From NCBI GenBank assembly GCA_036244855.1, contig BQKZ01000737.1, positions 7,579-71,578 of the forward strand: 64,000 nt of DNA, given 5' to 3'. The translations under genes were made by a program, and so were the position numbers. The notes beneath the pieces are model-generated. The model searched no databases. It was not told where the DNA came from and saw only the letters and a program-made list of their open reading frames with translations. Shown in pieces: positions 1 through 11,483 of this stretch (the first letter of the stretch is position 1; each line of letters opens with the position of its first letter). The DNA comes from Temnopleurus reevesii (Eukaryota > Echinodermata > Echinoidea > Temnopleuroida > Temnopleuridae).

Positions 1-1083
1 TACTTTCAATGTTAATCATGCCCCTTTCTCAATTATAAATTGAAAAATATGGATTTGTGTTGACAGGCATGAATTAGCCCATACCCATCAGCCCATGAAA
101 ATTAACCTAGGATTTTCTGTATGTTAGTCCTATGAGTTTAGAATCATGACATTCTATTTTGCTCGCTGGATATTGGAATCAGATGGCCCAGTTGATTAGA
201 GGATGTATTATGATGTGTTTATGACCATGAATTAATTATGAACAGCAGGGTACAAGTTTAAAAAGCTCTGTTTTGGCTCTGCGTAATGAATACCTCATGA
301 GCTACCATGACGATTGGAATAAGACGGACTTGTTTACATCTTTATTAATGGTGGATATGAATTATGATGAAAATGTGGGATTTTGCTTTATGTAATTTAA
401 TGATAGAAAAAACAGATTTAAGTCGCCAGGAGTGTAATGTAGTTAGAATTCTCTTCTTAACCTGAGAATTGAAGATTTTCAATGTAAATGAAAATGTTTT
501 TCATTCTTATGTTAAAGCAGTAAAAAATTAAATCATTTTCAAGTTTAAGCTGTCAATATTTGCGATACGAGGAAGTACTGTATCTCTCCATTCATTCCAA
601 CATCTTGTTTTTTAGGTAATGTATGCTATGTGTTTCTGTAGTTATGTATGAACAGTTATCACAAACATACGATTGATTTACCTTCCTCATGTTATTGTTT
701 TATTTCAATTTAATAGAAATCAATGTTTTACATTTGATTTTTAAAAGGGAACAAGAAAAAGATGCTGAACTTATTTTCAAGAGATATTCAAGTAAACTGT
801 AAAATGGAACTCCTGGGCCCCGTAACAAAAAGGTTTGCGATTAATTGCCATTCTGATAGCGATTGATATCAATCGCAAGTCTATGGCAAATCATGTACAA
901 AAGTTTGCAATTGATCGAAAGATCAAATAGCGATTAATCGCAAAGCTTTATGTTACGGGGCTCGGGACGATACTAACATGAATATCTATGTTTTATTGAA
1001 GAACTTGAATGTTCAGTTTTGTACATGGTTTAATGTGATATTTCATCCATATCCTTATTTTTCTTTGTTGTTTTTCATTGTAG
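1..1083 (+). other. Intron upstream of first visible FHOD exon
   Basis: AT-rich, with no open frame resembling an exon. It contains one palindromic transposon relic (816-962). The intron begins outside the window. Confidence 0.8.
816..962. mobile_element. Palindromic MITE, GCCCCGTAACA ends
   Basis: Terminal inverted repeats of roughly 30 bases: GCCCCGTAACAAAAAGGTTT on the left and the reverse complement form ending TTATGTTACGGGGC on the right, with GCGATTAAT near both ends. The centre is filled with variants of GATTGATATCAATCGCAA. No coding capacity. A diverged relative is at about 58190-58345. Confidence 0.75.
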
Positions 1084-1189
1084 GATGACAAAGATCTTGT
1101 GCATGAGTTTGTTAGCTGCGATGGTCTGGACTGCCTCATCAAGCTGGGATCAGAGGCGGACCAGAACTACCAAAACTACATCCTTAGAG
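1084..1189 (+). CDS. FHOD: FHOD-type formin, FH3/DID exon A (internal)
   Basis: The exon lies between a TAG acceptor after a pyrimidine-rich stretch and a GTAATT donor. It reads in phase 0 from GAT and ends in phase 1, giving 35 codons plus one base. The peptide begins [18 protein letters not shown] and ends [10 protein letters not shown]. From family knowledge this matches the armadillo-repeat FH3/DID region of FHOD1/FHOD3 nearly residue for residue. FHOD formins are Rho/ROCK-regulated actin assembly factors acting on stress fibres and sarcomeres, and the DID binds the C-terminal DAD to hold the protein closed. No initiator is here: the ATG at 1085 is out of frame with the conserved reading. 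Upstream exons are outside the window. Confidence 0.93.
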
Positions 1190-1195
1190 GTAATT

Positions 1196-1640
1196 GTCAT
1201 CATCAACGTCATCATCATCACCCACCATCATCACCATCACCATCATCATCATCATCTTCAATATTACCATCATAATATTAATAATAAATAATAGTACTAT
1301 TTCTATAGTGCCTAACTTCTAGGCGCTTTACAACATAGGCATACATTATCATCATTATAATTATCCTCATCGATATGTCTATCCTCCTCCTCCTTTCTCC
1401 TTGACCCTCCTCCTCGTCCTCGTGCTCCCTCCTCCCTCCTTCTCAACAATAGCAGTATCATGATCATTATCCTCATCACTACCATCATCATCATCATCAT
1501 CATCATCATCGTCATCATCATCATCATCATCATCATCATCGTCATCATCATCATCATCATCATCATCATTATCATCAACATCATCACCATCCTCCTCCTC
1601 CTCCTCCTCCTACTCCTCTTCATCTTAACCACTGTGGTCA
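1196..1640. repeat. CAT/TCA microsatellites and C/T-rich tract
   Basis: (CAT/TCA)n at 1197-1262 and 1480-1590, separated by TATAGTGCC...GGCGCTTTACA (1300-1332), which looks like the 3' tail of the SINE family seen elsewhere, and by a CCTCCT-rich stretch. Long reading frames here (polyHis, polyIle, polyMet) are artefacts of the repeat. Confidence 0.9.
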
Positions 1641-1794
1641 TCAATATCCAAGTTATCACCATCGCATCACTTTTAATTGCGGAGAGTGAGGTTATATGAT
1701 GCAATTACTCTATCAATTCTTTGATATTTCATTGAATTCAAGTTACGTAAAATCAATGATAAGATATTTATCTCTATGTTTTAATCTTTTTCAG

Positions 1795-1889
1795 CTATTG
1801 GTCAGATCATGCTGTATTTGGATGGGATGAATGGAGTCATAGAACACAACCAGACGATACAATGGCTCTACTCGTTACTGGATATACAG
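1795..1889 (+). CDS. FHOD: FHOD-type formin, FH3/DID exon B, copy 1
   Basis: This 95-nt exon follows a TTTTTCAG acceptor and ends at a GTGCGT donor. Joined to the preceding exon it reads [15 protein letters not shown] and continues to [12 protein letters not shown], a signature stretch of the FHOD armadillo region. It enters in phase 1 and leaves in phase 0, so skipping it or including both copies would break the frame. A second copy with only two synonymous differences (GGG/GGT and TCG/TCA) lies at 6084-6178. Only one copy can be used per transcript, or one of them is an assembly artefact. Confidence 0.92.
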
Positions 1890-2138
1890 GTGCGTGAGTA
1901 AAACTAATTTCAAAAGATCTGTTTTTATCATGTTTTGGTAACCAAATTTAGGGTGCTGAGGCCAATTGCACGAACTGGTCTTAGCTGTCCTGTATTTGTT
2001 AAGACTTTTTAACTTCCTATGCCACCCTCTTAACATAATATATTAACATTAATACATCTGTATTGCAAGGGTGGTATAAGAAGTTAAGACATCTTCAGCA
2101 AGAAGATGATAGCTTAGGCAATTTCGTTCAAGGCTTTC

Positions 2139-2607
2139 TTAGACCCCGCTTAGACAGCGAGTCCGGGGCTGGCCTTGGCCAGACAAGGGTCAGCCCCAGG
2201 CCCGCTGTCTAATCACTACAAAGGTACCTTACCCTGACCTAAGCGAGTCTGTTTTCGGTCCACCTATTGGGATTGACCAGGGCCAGCCCCGGGCTAGCCT
2301 GGTCTCGCTGTGTTACTGGGTTTAGACTGATGGGCCCGCTATTTGCGTTTTTTATTAACGTCAGTGGATATGTTGGAAGATTTTCTGTTGCGTTTGCGCC
2401 GCAGATTGTTTACATAGAAAGCACCACAACCTTCTAGAGTTCAAAACGAGCTGGCCCGTTGGTCCCATGAGCGGTTAGACAGCGAGACTGGGCTAGCCCA
2501 GAGCTGACCCTGGTCTAGCTTAAACCGGGCAAAACGGGCCAGCCCAAGCACCGGCCCATACCTAGGCCAGGTATGGGCTAGCCAGTTCTGTCTAACCGGG
2601 GTCTTAG
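2139..2607. mobile_element. GC-rich palindromic MITE
   Basis: Inverted ends TTAGACCCCGCTTAGACAGC and the complementary CTGTCTAACCGGGGTCTTA. Internal inverted GGGCTGGCC/GGCCAGCCC modules recur. The GC content is far above the surroundings. No open reading frame. Confidence 0.75.
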
Positions 2608-2715
2608 TTATTTATATTCTGAATGACAAGATCTTAATGAAAATTAGCCTCAATTATTTGTTCCTCTGTGGCACATCCCATTCCAAATCAGTGGGGCTGG
2701 AATACTTACAACACT

Positions 2716-3022
2716 TTGGCCCGTATTCTGATGTCAGGTTTAACTTAAACTAGAGTTTAAATCTATGGTTTAAGTATGGTAAGCCCAAAGTGCCAAAAAG
2801 TTTATTTAAACTGTATAATTCTTATGTTAACTGCTCTCTTTTCTCATGCTCTAATATTGTGGAAAACTATTTAAGTTTTTATTCCAAGACAGTTTTTAAT
2901 ACTATAAGTGCCAAATATCCTGGTAAATTAAACATCAACTGTTAAAGATTCAAGCCCCTTTTGGCTAACCACAGATTTAAACTCTAGTTTAAGTTAAACC
3001 TCACATCAGAATACTGGCCAAA
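2716..3022. mobile_element. Palindromic MITE, TTTGGCC-GTATTCTGATG ends
   Basis: Left end TTTGGCCCGTATTCTGATGT and right end ACATCAGAATACTGGCCAAA are inverted copies, followed inward by AGGTTTAACTTAAACTAGAG and its complement. Inverted repeats of about 60 nt. Non-coding. Confidence 0.85.
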
Positions 3023-3198
3023 TGGGTTTGAACGCTTTTAATTCAAACGATAGCTTTCCACCTCAACTTTTTGTTGAACAAATAATAAGTACTTCCCAAT
3101 GGAATATATTTGTATGGGCCAGAAAGGATAAGATAGACCTAAGTACTTCTGTGGACTTGAGTACTTCTCCTATCAAAGTCTTCACCATGTACTAGTAT

Positions 3199-3478
3199 CA
3201 GGAGGGTGTTGCACGAAGCTTGTCGCTGCCGCAAGCAGTCATTTTCTGACAGTTCCCATAGCAACTGTCAGCGATAGTGCTTTTCATCCAATCACAATCA
3301 AGGAATTTGTCAGCGCTGACTAATTGTCTCTGCGACAGGTGTTTCACGAAGCTTCTCGCTGCCGCCAAGCAGTGGTTGTCTGATAGTGCTTTTTATCCAA
3401 TCAAAATCAAGGATTTCATTGGATTAGTCAGTGCTGACTAATTGTTGCTGGTGATAAACTTCATGAAACATCCTCCTG
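3199..3478. mobile_element. MITE with CAGGAGGGTGTT ends and an internal duplicated half
   Basis: The left end CAGGAGGGTGTTGCACGAAG pairs with the right end CTTCATGAAACATCCTCCTG. The sequence CACGAAGCTT(G/C)TCGCTGCCGC occurs again at 3344, so two related units are nested. The block 6510-6560 has homologous flanks without this element, which gives an empty site. Confidence 0.75.
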
Positions 3479-3811
3479 GTCTGTCTTTAATTTCACTTGG
3501 TATGTAGATTATGTCTGAAAGGCTAATATTTATTTCCCATACATCATTCTATCATTGAACTTATTCACTGTAAAGTTTTTCAAATCAGTGAGCTCTACAC
3601 CCGATGTGCGGATTGACTGACCCCAAACACTTGTTGAGCCAACATGCTGCGAACCATTTCAACCATTTTGCTGACTTAATCCTGCTTTCCGACATGAGCA
3701 AATGAATCTATCAGCTCTTGCAGGAAGTCATTTATATGTGCTACTCCGGCGGTCAGACTCTTTCCTTCCACAGGGGCAAACACCAGGGTTGTGTTTCATA
3801 CCTGTAAAGCT

Positions 3812-4045
3812 GTTCATGGGGGCATCGTGGGTTAGTGGTTCTGACTCTTGCTTTTCAACCAGAGGGTCGAAGGTTCGAATCCCTCCCATGGCGTCAATTT
3901 CCTTCAGCAAGAAAGTTATCAACATTGTGGTGCAGTCAACCCAAGTGAGGTGAATGGGTACTGGCAGGATTTAATTCCTTTAAATGCAAAAGCGCCTACT
4001 TGATATGGCCAGATAATGATATAAGGTAATTTGAATAGGCGAGAT
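3812..4045 (+). mobile_element. tRNA-derived SINE, near full-length
   Basis: The head (about 3815-3893) has a box A-like TGGGTTAGTGGTT and a perfect box B GGTTCGAATCC (3872-3882) between pairing ends ATGGG and CCCAT. The body has TTTCCTTCAGCAAGAAAG, GGTGAATGGGTACTGGCAGG and AAAAGCGCCTA. Pol III-transcribed in family terms. Several diverged copies are in the window. Confidence 0.85.
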
Positions 4046-4071
4046 GGCATGTTGAAATGCTTTATAGTATT

Positions 4072-5460
4072 ACACTGGTCAACAAAATTTTACTTGTTAA
4101 AAGTTGTCTGCGTTTTTTGAGCTGATTTAGGGTGAATTTCATGCGCTGAATCCAAAAATCACATTGGTTTCGCTCAATCAGGTCAAGTTTTCGAGCTATC
4201 CCCACATGTTGTTTTTTACGATTTGTTCACATTGACACATTTGTGGATCCCTTTTGGAAGGTTTTGGTGGGATAAAATGACATGGCAGATGAACATTTTG
4301 GTGAGAAATCATTATACTTATAGAAAGAAATATTAAGGTCCAGTACTTATGGGTGAATATGTTGAAAATGGCTAATGAAACATCAAAATCCTCTAAAATT
4401 TGGATAAGCCAAAGCACATAGTTATTTTATCAAAACTAAAAGGGGTAGACCAGCCAAAATATTTATTTTTCAACACTATAACATAAATCTAGTGAAAAAA
4501 ACAAAAAAAGTTAGAAAAAATTGGAGAGATAAAGAAAAATTGACGAATTTCGAATAATATAAAATGTGATGAAAACAATGCTAAAATCACAAGACAAATT
4601 TGCAAATTTGGTGACATTGGTGATGAGATGACTCTTTTAACCCTATATCATTTATCCATGGATAACAGTATGTGTCAATAATAATAAAAAAAAAACCAAC
4701 AAATATAATAGAGCTCATAATTTTCAAAATTTTTAAAAGAAATTGAACAAGATAAACTTCAGACTATTTCCGTAATTTTTTATAAACCTAAAAAAATATT
4801 TCATATCCTAAAACAATTGAGTTTCATAATATATCATCATTTGAATTAATAATATAAAGCCATTTATTCACAATTATCTTATATGAACATGATAACACGG
4901 TACAGCTGGTAGTAAAAGTCATCACGAAAGTTGCCAATTTGTCTTTAATGATGTTTATTGTTTTCATCAATTTTTTAATAAAAAAATCATAATTGCCACA
5001 TTACCAGTTCATTTTTCCTCAAACTTTTTTGTTTTGTTTATCTAATTTATGTTCTTATGTTGAAACACAAGTATTTTTGCTGGTCTTCCATTTTAATTTT
5101 TGTCCAATAACTTTTTGGTTTGCCCCATCCAATTTTTTGAGGATTTTGAGGTCACGGCTTCAAACTGAGGAATTTTCACCAAAATCACACAAAAGTATTG
5201 GTCCTCAATAATCATTGTCATTAATATATAATCATTTTTAATAAAAATATCTATTTTCCATGACATTTCACCCCACCAAACCCTTCATAAGTGCTCCATG
5301 CATGTGTCAATGTGGACAAAACGTGAAAAACAACATGTGAGGATAGCTCGAAAACTTGACCTGATTGAGCAAAACCAATGTGATTTTTGGATTCAGCGCC
5401 TCAGATTCACCATAAATCAGCTGAAAAATCTCAGACAACAAATTTGCTGTTGACCAGTGT
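4072..5460. mobile_element. 1.4-kb non-autonomous DNA transposon with long inverted repeats
   Basis: Left end ACACTGGTCAACAAAATTTT and right end AAATTTGCTGTTGACCAGTGT are inverted. The inverted similarity extends about 200 nt inward, including CAACATGT/ACATGTTG and GACCTGATTGAGC. TATT flanks both sides, a possible target duplication. The AT-rich interior has no transposase frame. The superfamily is not assigned. Confidence 0.85.
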
Positions 5461-5465
5461 TATTA

Positions 5466-5765
5466 TTATTCTGGAGGTACGGACGGCTCTATGAACTGAC
5501 TGGTGACCCTTTCCTGCACTTGATGATAATCCCTGGCACTGAAGTGAGAAAGGGTCACCAGTCGTTTGTAGAGTCATGCGTGTATCTTTGCACAGCTTTA
5601 TGAAACACAGCCCAGGCTTGTGTTTTGTGGTGCTGCTCATAGAGATAAGGACAGCTCTATGAACGACTGCTGACCATTTCCTGTACTCAGTGATAACCCT
5701 GGCGCAGAATCTCTCCTGACAAAGGGTCACTAGTTGTTTGTAGAGTCATGCGTACCTGAACAAAC
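5466..5765. repeat. Paired palindromic repeats (GTAGAGTCATGCG family)
   Basis: Two head-to-tail units, each with GGTCACCAGT/GGTCACTAGTTGTTTGTAG inverted against CTATGAAC-GACTG. The same sequence family builds 10215-11375. Non-coding. Confidence 0.75.
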
Positions 5766-6009
5766 ATCTTCAAGAAATACATTCCAGATCTCTGTCCCCA
5801 GAGCTCCAGGCAAAGAGAAATGTACCGAGCAAATGCTGTAAAATCTAATATCATAAAGTATTTTTTTGCATTTTAGCTAATTTACTGAATTTCAGGCCTT
5901 TTTTACATATTATCTGTTTGTTATTTTTACATTTTGAAATCTCAACATACACAAGTCTGTCGGCACTATGATGAGTGAAAGTTTAAGTGAATTCATAGTT
6001 GCAAACTAA

Positions 6010-7080
6010 NTGATATTTCATTGAATTCAAGTTACGTAAAATCAATGATAAGATATTTATCCCGATGTTTTTATCTTTTTCAGCTATTGGTCAGATCATG
6101 CTGTATTTGGATGGTATGAATGGAGTCATAGAACACAACCAGACGATACAATGGCTCTACTCATTACTGGATATACAGGTGAGACATAGAATAAACCAAT
6201 ATAATAAGTTCTGTTTTATCAAGTGTTTTTAGAGCCCCACTAATTTGCCATGTGTAGTATCATAGAGGAACAATACCGATGGCTAATTTTTCTTGAAAAC
6301 TTTGGGCAACAAAGTGAAGCATGTAGGTACAGACTCTTGGAAAGCCAATGGTTTGTGCCTGCAGACTAAACAAAGTGCATACAAAATATGAGTCATTCAG
6401 GAAACTTAAATGGAAGAAGATCCTAAGTACTTTCCACATGGAATATGGTAAATGGCATATGAAGGATAAGACAGACTTAAGTACAGTGTACTTCTGTTGA
6501 CTTGAGAACTTCCTGCCAAAGTTTTCATTATGTAGAAAGTCCTTCTTTAAATTCAGGTGGTATGTAGATTTTGTTTGAAAGGCTTTCATCTCTTTCTCTG
6601 AAATTGAACTCGTCAACTGTAAATGTTTAATCTTAGTCAAATCAGTGAACACTTCATCCCATGTGTAAACTACATGTACCTGACCCCAAGCACTTGTTTA
6701 GCCAACATGCTGCAAACCATTTCAACCATTTCGCTGACTTAATCCCTCCTTTCTGACATAAGCCAATGAATCTATCAGCTCTTGCAGGAAGTCATTCATA
6801 TGCGAAAGCCTACAATTTCATATTGGTTCTAACATTGAACTCATTAACTGTAAATTTTTAAATGTTCGCCCAATCAGTGAGCACTTCATCCCATATGCGA
6901 ACTAACTTACCCTAAGCACTTGTTTAGCCAACATGCTGCAAACCATTTCAACCATTTCGCTGACTTAATCCCTCCTTTCCGACATAAGTCAATGAATCTA
7001 TCAGCTCTTGCAGGAAGTCATTTATATGTGTTACTCCGGCGGTGGTCAGACTCTTTCCTTCCACAGGGGCAAACACCAGN
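6010..7080. other. N-bounded block: probable misplaced allelic contig
   Basis: Single N at 6010 and at 7080. Host sequence 5948-6009 is repeated at 7081-7142. The interior resembles 1720-1900 and 3036-3790 in the same order, with the second exon B copy. Within it, a roughly 230-bp unit ending CTCTTGCAGGAAGTCATT occurs twice (6570-6800 and 6805-7025). Confidence 0.8.
6084..6178 (+). CDS. FHOD: FHOD-type formin, FH3/DID exon B, copy 2 (duplicate or allelic)
   Basis: This is a second 95-nt copy of the exon at 1795-1889, with an intact CAG acceptor and GTGAGA donor, encoding the identical peptide. The roughly 70 intronic bases before it are almost identical to those before copy 1, but the intron after it diverges quickly. 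It lies inside 6011-7079, a block bounded by single N characters, and about 60 bases of host sequence are repeated on both sides of that block (5948-6009 and 7081-7142). That pattern favours a misplaced allelic contig. A true tandem exon duplication, spliced mutually exclusively, remains possible. Retaining both copies would shift the frame. Confidence 0.75.
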
Positions 7081-7980
7081 CATACACAAGTCTGTCGGCA
7101 CTATGATGAGTGAAAGTTTAAGTGAATTCATAGTTGCAAACTAAGCAAAAATAAAGGCACAGCAAAAATTTCAGCTTATGCAGTAATCAGTGCTGAATGA
7201 GGAGTGTCATTAAAATCAACATCATCATCATCATTTCATTTCAGCAAATGATAGACTGAACAAGAAGCATTAAAAACAGGTGGATCGGAGTATGATATTG
7301 CAATTATTTGCCACGGTTTGGATATATTTTCCCCACTTATGCAGATGAAGTCTAGACAAGAGCTCGTAATTCTAGCATTAACATTTCCTATAAACGTAGA
7401 CAAATTAAAGAAATTTACAGTTTATTCACCATTATGAAAAATAAGGGTATGCCTGTTTTTCGATCGCAGTCTGATTTGTTCTCATCTATTATTTTCAAGA
7501 AGTTTTATTCATCAATGAATATAACATCTTCTAGAAGTTTAATCATCGACACAAATTAAAGATATTACTTACGCAAACAACATTTGGGTCGAGTTGCAAT
7601 ATCAAGATGCTGTTTTCATGACTGTGCAATTCTCAAATTATTGGATTTTTTCCAACTGCAGTAGGACAGAGACCGGTCAATTTGGGGGATATTTTTTCTG
7701 AGATTTAAATAGCTACCACATGGATGTCACCGTTGCCAAGTTCTTTTACTTCTTTCCCTCACCAGAAATGCTTCCTCCCTCTTAAGCTGCATTAGGATAT
7801 TTATTAGTTATGACACAATTTTATGGACTTTATGGTTACAGAGTTTTCCTAAACTATGCCATTCTTTCTCTTCTTTTATGTTCTTCTTTTTCTTTTTTCT
7901 TTGTCTTCTTCTTATTTTCCTTTGGTCTTCCTCTTCTAAGTTTTCCATTTCTTGTCTTCTTTCTCTTCACCCATCTGATT

Positions 7981-8222
7981 CAGGGTGCTACAAGAATGCT
8001 TTTCACCAGTTGCCCAGTCGGGCAACCAAGTTTTCAAATCCCTTACCCGAACAAAAGTTTGTCTTGCCCAAAATTGATGGCCAATGCCAATTTGCACATG
8101 AGGAGGAAAACTAGTATAAAACTGTTACTTACCCTATCGGGCAAGTGACAATTTAATTTACTTGCCAGACAGCTTTGTTTTATTGCCCTGGGCATGCGGG
8201 CAAGTGGGTTGTTAGCGCTCTG
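7981..8222. mobile_element. Short transposon inserted in a pyrimidine tract, CAGGGTGCTA ends
   Basis: Left end CAGGGTGCTA and right end TTAGCGCTCTG are imperfect inverted repeats, flanked by a TGATT direct repeat. The C/T-rich tract continues on both sides (7860-7975 and 8228-8345), so the insertion is later than the tract. Interior CGGGCAA/TTGCCC inverted motifs. Confidence 0.7.
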
Positions 8223-10214
8223 TGATTATCCATTTTTTCTTTCTGTTTCTTCTACTTTCTCTTCTCCCTCTTTTCCTTTCACTTCTATGTCTTCTGCCTC
8301 CTCATCTTCTTACTATCCTATATCCTTTTTTCCTTCTTTTTCTTCCTCAAATACATCCTTGTAATAATGAAAATTTTAAAAATATTGATCTACCCCAAAA
8401 CAAGTAATATATTCAAATAGCACCTATTTTGATTAAATCAATTTCGTACTATAAACAAGAAAGTGGTTGATAAAAACTTTTTATCTATTTGGACTAATAT
8501 TTTGGACAATCGATACTGTCTGTCGGAAACTTAGCATTTGCTAAAGAGACACATTGTCTCCGAAAATAAGTTATTTCTAGCAATCCAAAGATTTGTGGCT
8601 GTATTTTCAGATAATCCCAGCTTAGATTTTGTTACAATTTGTGTCCTATGTGTAAGTGATGTATAAAGGATAATGTTACAGCTGAATAAGAATTGGATTT
8701 GTAAGTTGAGCTTGAGAGATTCAAAGGCAGCAGAGATGGGAATCCACTTGCCCACACGGAAAGACTCTGAAAGAACTTTGGGAAGTTGTGGGAGCCTTTC
8801 GAGTTCAGTGAATTTTTATTGACTATGCATTTTAGGATATGTCTCCAGTTTCAATGTTCCCTGGAAGGAAAAAGCCATTTTTATTTAGATATATAAAATG
8901 AGATTTAAAAATCATTCATGCAGTCAGCTTATTCACAATGTTTGATTGGGTTTTATCACGCAGTTTCTGGATGGGGCATACATATCTTGGAAGTTATTAT
9001 GTTAGTGTTAAGGATTATAGCAAACAAGGGAATATGGCAATGAATATATATTTTTTTGGTCAATTTTGGTATTTTTTTGTTAGATTTTGCTGTGAAGCTG
9101 GGAAAAAAAGATGAACATTTTAAGAACACCACCACGCCTCTTTGTGTTGTTGCTGTATACAAAATGCCAATGCACTCTCGTATTCCTTAACGTTACACCT
9201 GCATCTGTTCATACCAATGGTAAAGTCTTTAACATCGGGGGCGCATCTGGTTGCGCGGGAGGTTGGCGAACCTCAAATTAGCAATGACAGTCAAAAATTG
9301 AACAGTTGCTCTTCCCATGCAAAGTAGAGCAGGGGAAATATGATACGTTGATTGATTGAAAGAAGGAGCAGTCTGTGGAGACAGCTAGGCATAGGAGGAT
9401 ATGGATTGTGAAACTGAGGAGAAAATCAAAGAAAGAAGGCGCAGATTCTGGGCCTAAAAGAGGTATTATTATTATTATTCATTAGTCATTACTTCCTGTT
9501 AACAAAATTATGTCAAACCATAGTTCAAGTTCTTATGTATCTATTGCGACAGTTTCAAGTGAGAAAGCTTAGGATATGGATTTTGAAACACAGGTATTTA
9601 AATAAGAGTCATCGTTATATCCTGTAAACATTCATGGAGACAGTTTCAAATGAGAATACTAAAAATATGGATTATGAAGCAGATATTTTTTTATAAATAA
9701 ACATACTTTATTGTTCATCTCAGCATAATGAATATAAGCATATTTACAAACATATAAACCTAGGATAAACACTGCGGGAGCAGAGTATACAAGGTATGAA
9801 ATAAAAACAAAAACAACAATACAACTAAAAGTAACAAAATGAGTGAAAAACAATGTTTTCAAAATTGTGATGTTACTTAATTTACTCCTAATATATTTGA
9901 ATGACAGTTACTTCTTTCACCACCCGCTGGAATACAAATGGCAGCAAAGTGTTGGCTAGGATGCTTGTGAACACATTTTCATTTAAAAGAAAATTTATTA
10001 CATATCATTTTAGGGCAGCGCCATCAGAAGACAAGGCCCTTTGTAATAAATATACAACCATACATGTACACGAAGGAAAATATTACACGCTACAAAAGTT
10101 CCCTATTCGTTAGTCATACCCCAAAGCATATTTTACTTGTTTTTCGGTCATTAGAGTAACCAGTGTGTGATGTAGGGAGAAAAAAATAACCAATGGATTG
10201 AGTCCTGGGTAGTG

Positions 10215-11375
10215 TTTACGAACAACTGGTAACTGTTTCAAGCAGACAATGTTATATCCTGTCGCTAGCTGAATCGCAACTGACAATGGATCACTAGTTG
10301 TTCATACATGTAGAGTCTTGCGTAGATCTACAACAAGCCCTATTGAACACCACTCGGGTGTTGAGCTGGCTAAATTCGCAAACTTTGTGACAGGCTACTT
10401 TACACCTTGTACCTCACTGTCACGGTGAAGGAGAATCTTAACACATTCAGGACAGGAATTATTTTACAACAAAATCAATCACTATTCCTTTCCTATCTTG
10501 TCAACACTAAAATTTCAAATTCTCTTTTTAGAATGTTTCAATTATAAATTATGTTACGACAATGGAATTTTCTTTGTCAAAAAGTGTGTTAAAAATTTAA
10601 AAGTTGCCAATTGTGTTTTTCAAATGATTTCTGCATTGCCAATTAAAGGATTTATGACCATTTTAGTGATTATTTTCATTGAAAAAATTCTCTACATCCA
10701 GTGACAAATGGTGATAGAATGAAAATGGTCAGATCTTGTGTAGAATTTTTTTCTCTTTCTGCTGCATACATGTACATCAGGTGGAGTGCTGGCTAATTCA
10801 CAAACTTTGTGACAGGCTCGTTTACACCTTGAACCTCACTGTCACGGTGAAGGAGGTCGTTAATTCAACCTGTCAGCTCGCGCCACTTGCTGTTCGTAGA
10901 TCTACGTATGACTCTACGAATGACTGGTGACCATATCCTGCACACAGAGTTATCTCCTGTCGCTGAATTGCAGCTGACAAATGGTTCCCAGTTATTCGTA
11001 GAGGCATGCGCAGATCTAAGAATAGCTTTATGAAACTGCAACCCAAGGCGATGTTTCACCAAGTTGCGAAAAACTTTAAGAACAATTTTACAAACAACTG
11101 ATATCACTTCTTGTGCTGAGTGATGGAAAATCTTTTGCATATTATAATCGTTAACGTATTCCAGTTTTTCTTAAAGTTGTGCGTAACATTAAGAACGATT
11201 TGCTGAAACACCACCCTGTTTGTAGATCTAAGCATGACTCTACAAAAGATTGATGACCATCTCCTCCCGACTGCATTACCTCTAGTCATTGAATCGCAAC
11301 AGATAAATGGTCACTAGTTGTTTGTAGAGTCGTGCGTAGATCTACGAACAGCTTTATGAAACACCGCCCAGGTGG
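10215..11375. repeat. Cluster of GTAGATCTA palindromic repeats
   Basis: Repeated palindromic blocks with GTAGATCTA..ATGACTCTAC inverted against GTAGAGTCGTGCGTAGATC (for example 11220-11352), each around a core like CGCAACTGACAA. Interleaved with the 105-bp unit listed separately. Confidence 0.8.
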
Positions 11376-11483
11376 AGTCCTGGCCAATTCACAAACTTTG
11401 TGACAGGCTCCTTTACACCTTGTACCTCACTGTCACGGTGAAGGAGATCGTTAATTCAACCTGTCAGCTCGCACGCCACTTGA
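10358..11483. repeat. Three dispersed copies of a 105-bp unit
   Basis: CAAACTTTGTGACAGGCT followed by CTCACTGTCACGGTGAAGGA occurs at about 10358-10440, 10778-10884 and 11369-11483. The last two end with TTAATTCAACCTGTCAGCTC. They alternate with GTAGATCTA palindromes, so the region grew by repeated segmental duplication of a composite unit. Confidence 0.85.

Noticed and set aside
1085..1699. Reading frames rich in His, Ile and Met on both strands
   Set aside because: Produced by CAT/TCA microsatellites. The only real coding sequence here is 1084-1189, in another frame.
3815..3893. Functional tRNA gene
   Set aside because: Box A and box B are present, but the cloverleaf is imperfect and a SINE body follows without a terminator. 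Sister copies elsewhere confirm a SINE.
4993..5211. Transposase remnant in the 1.4-kb element
   Set aside because: The frame is Phe/Leu-rich from T runs, with no catalytic motif visible.
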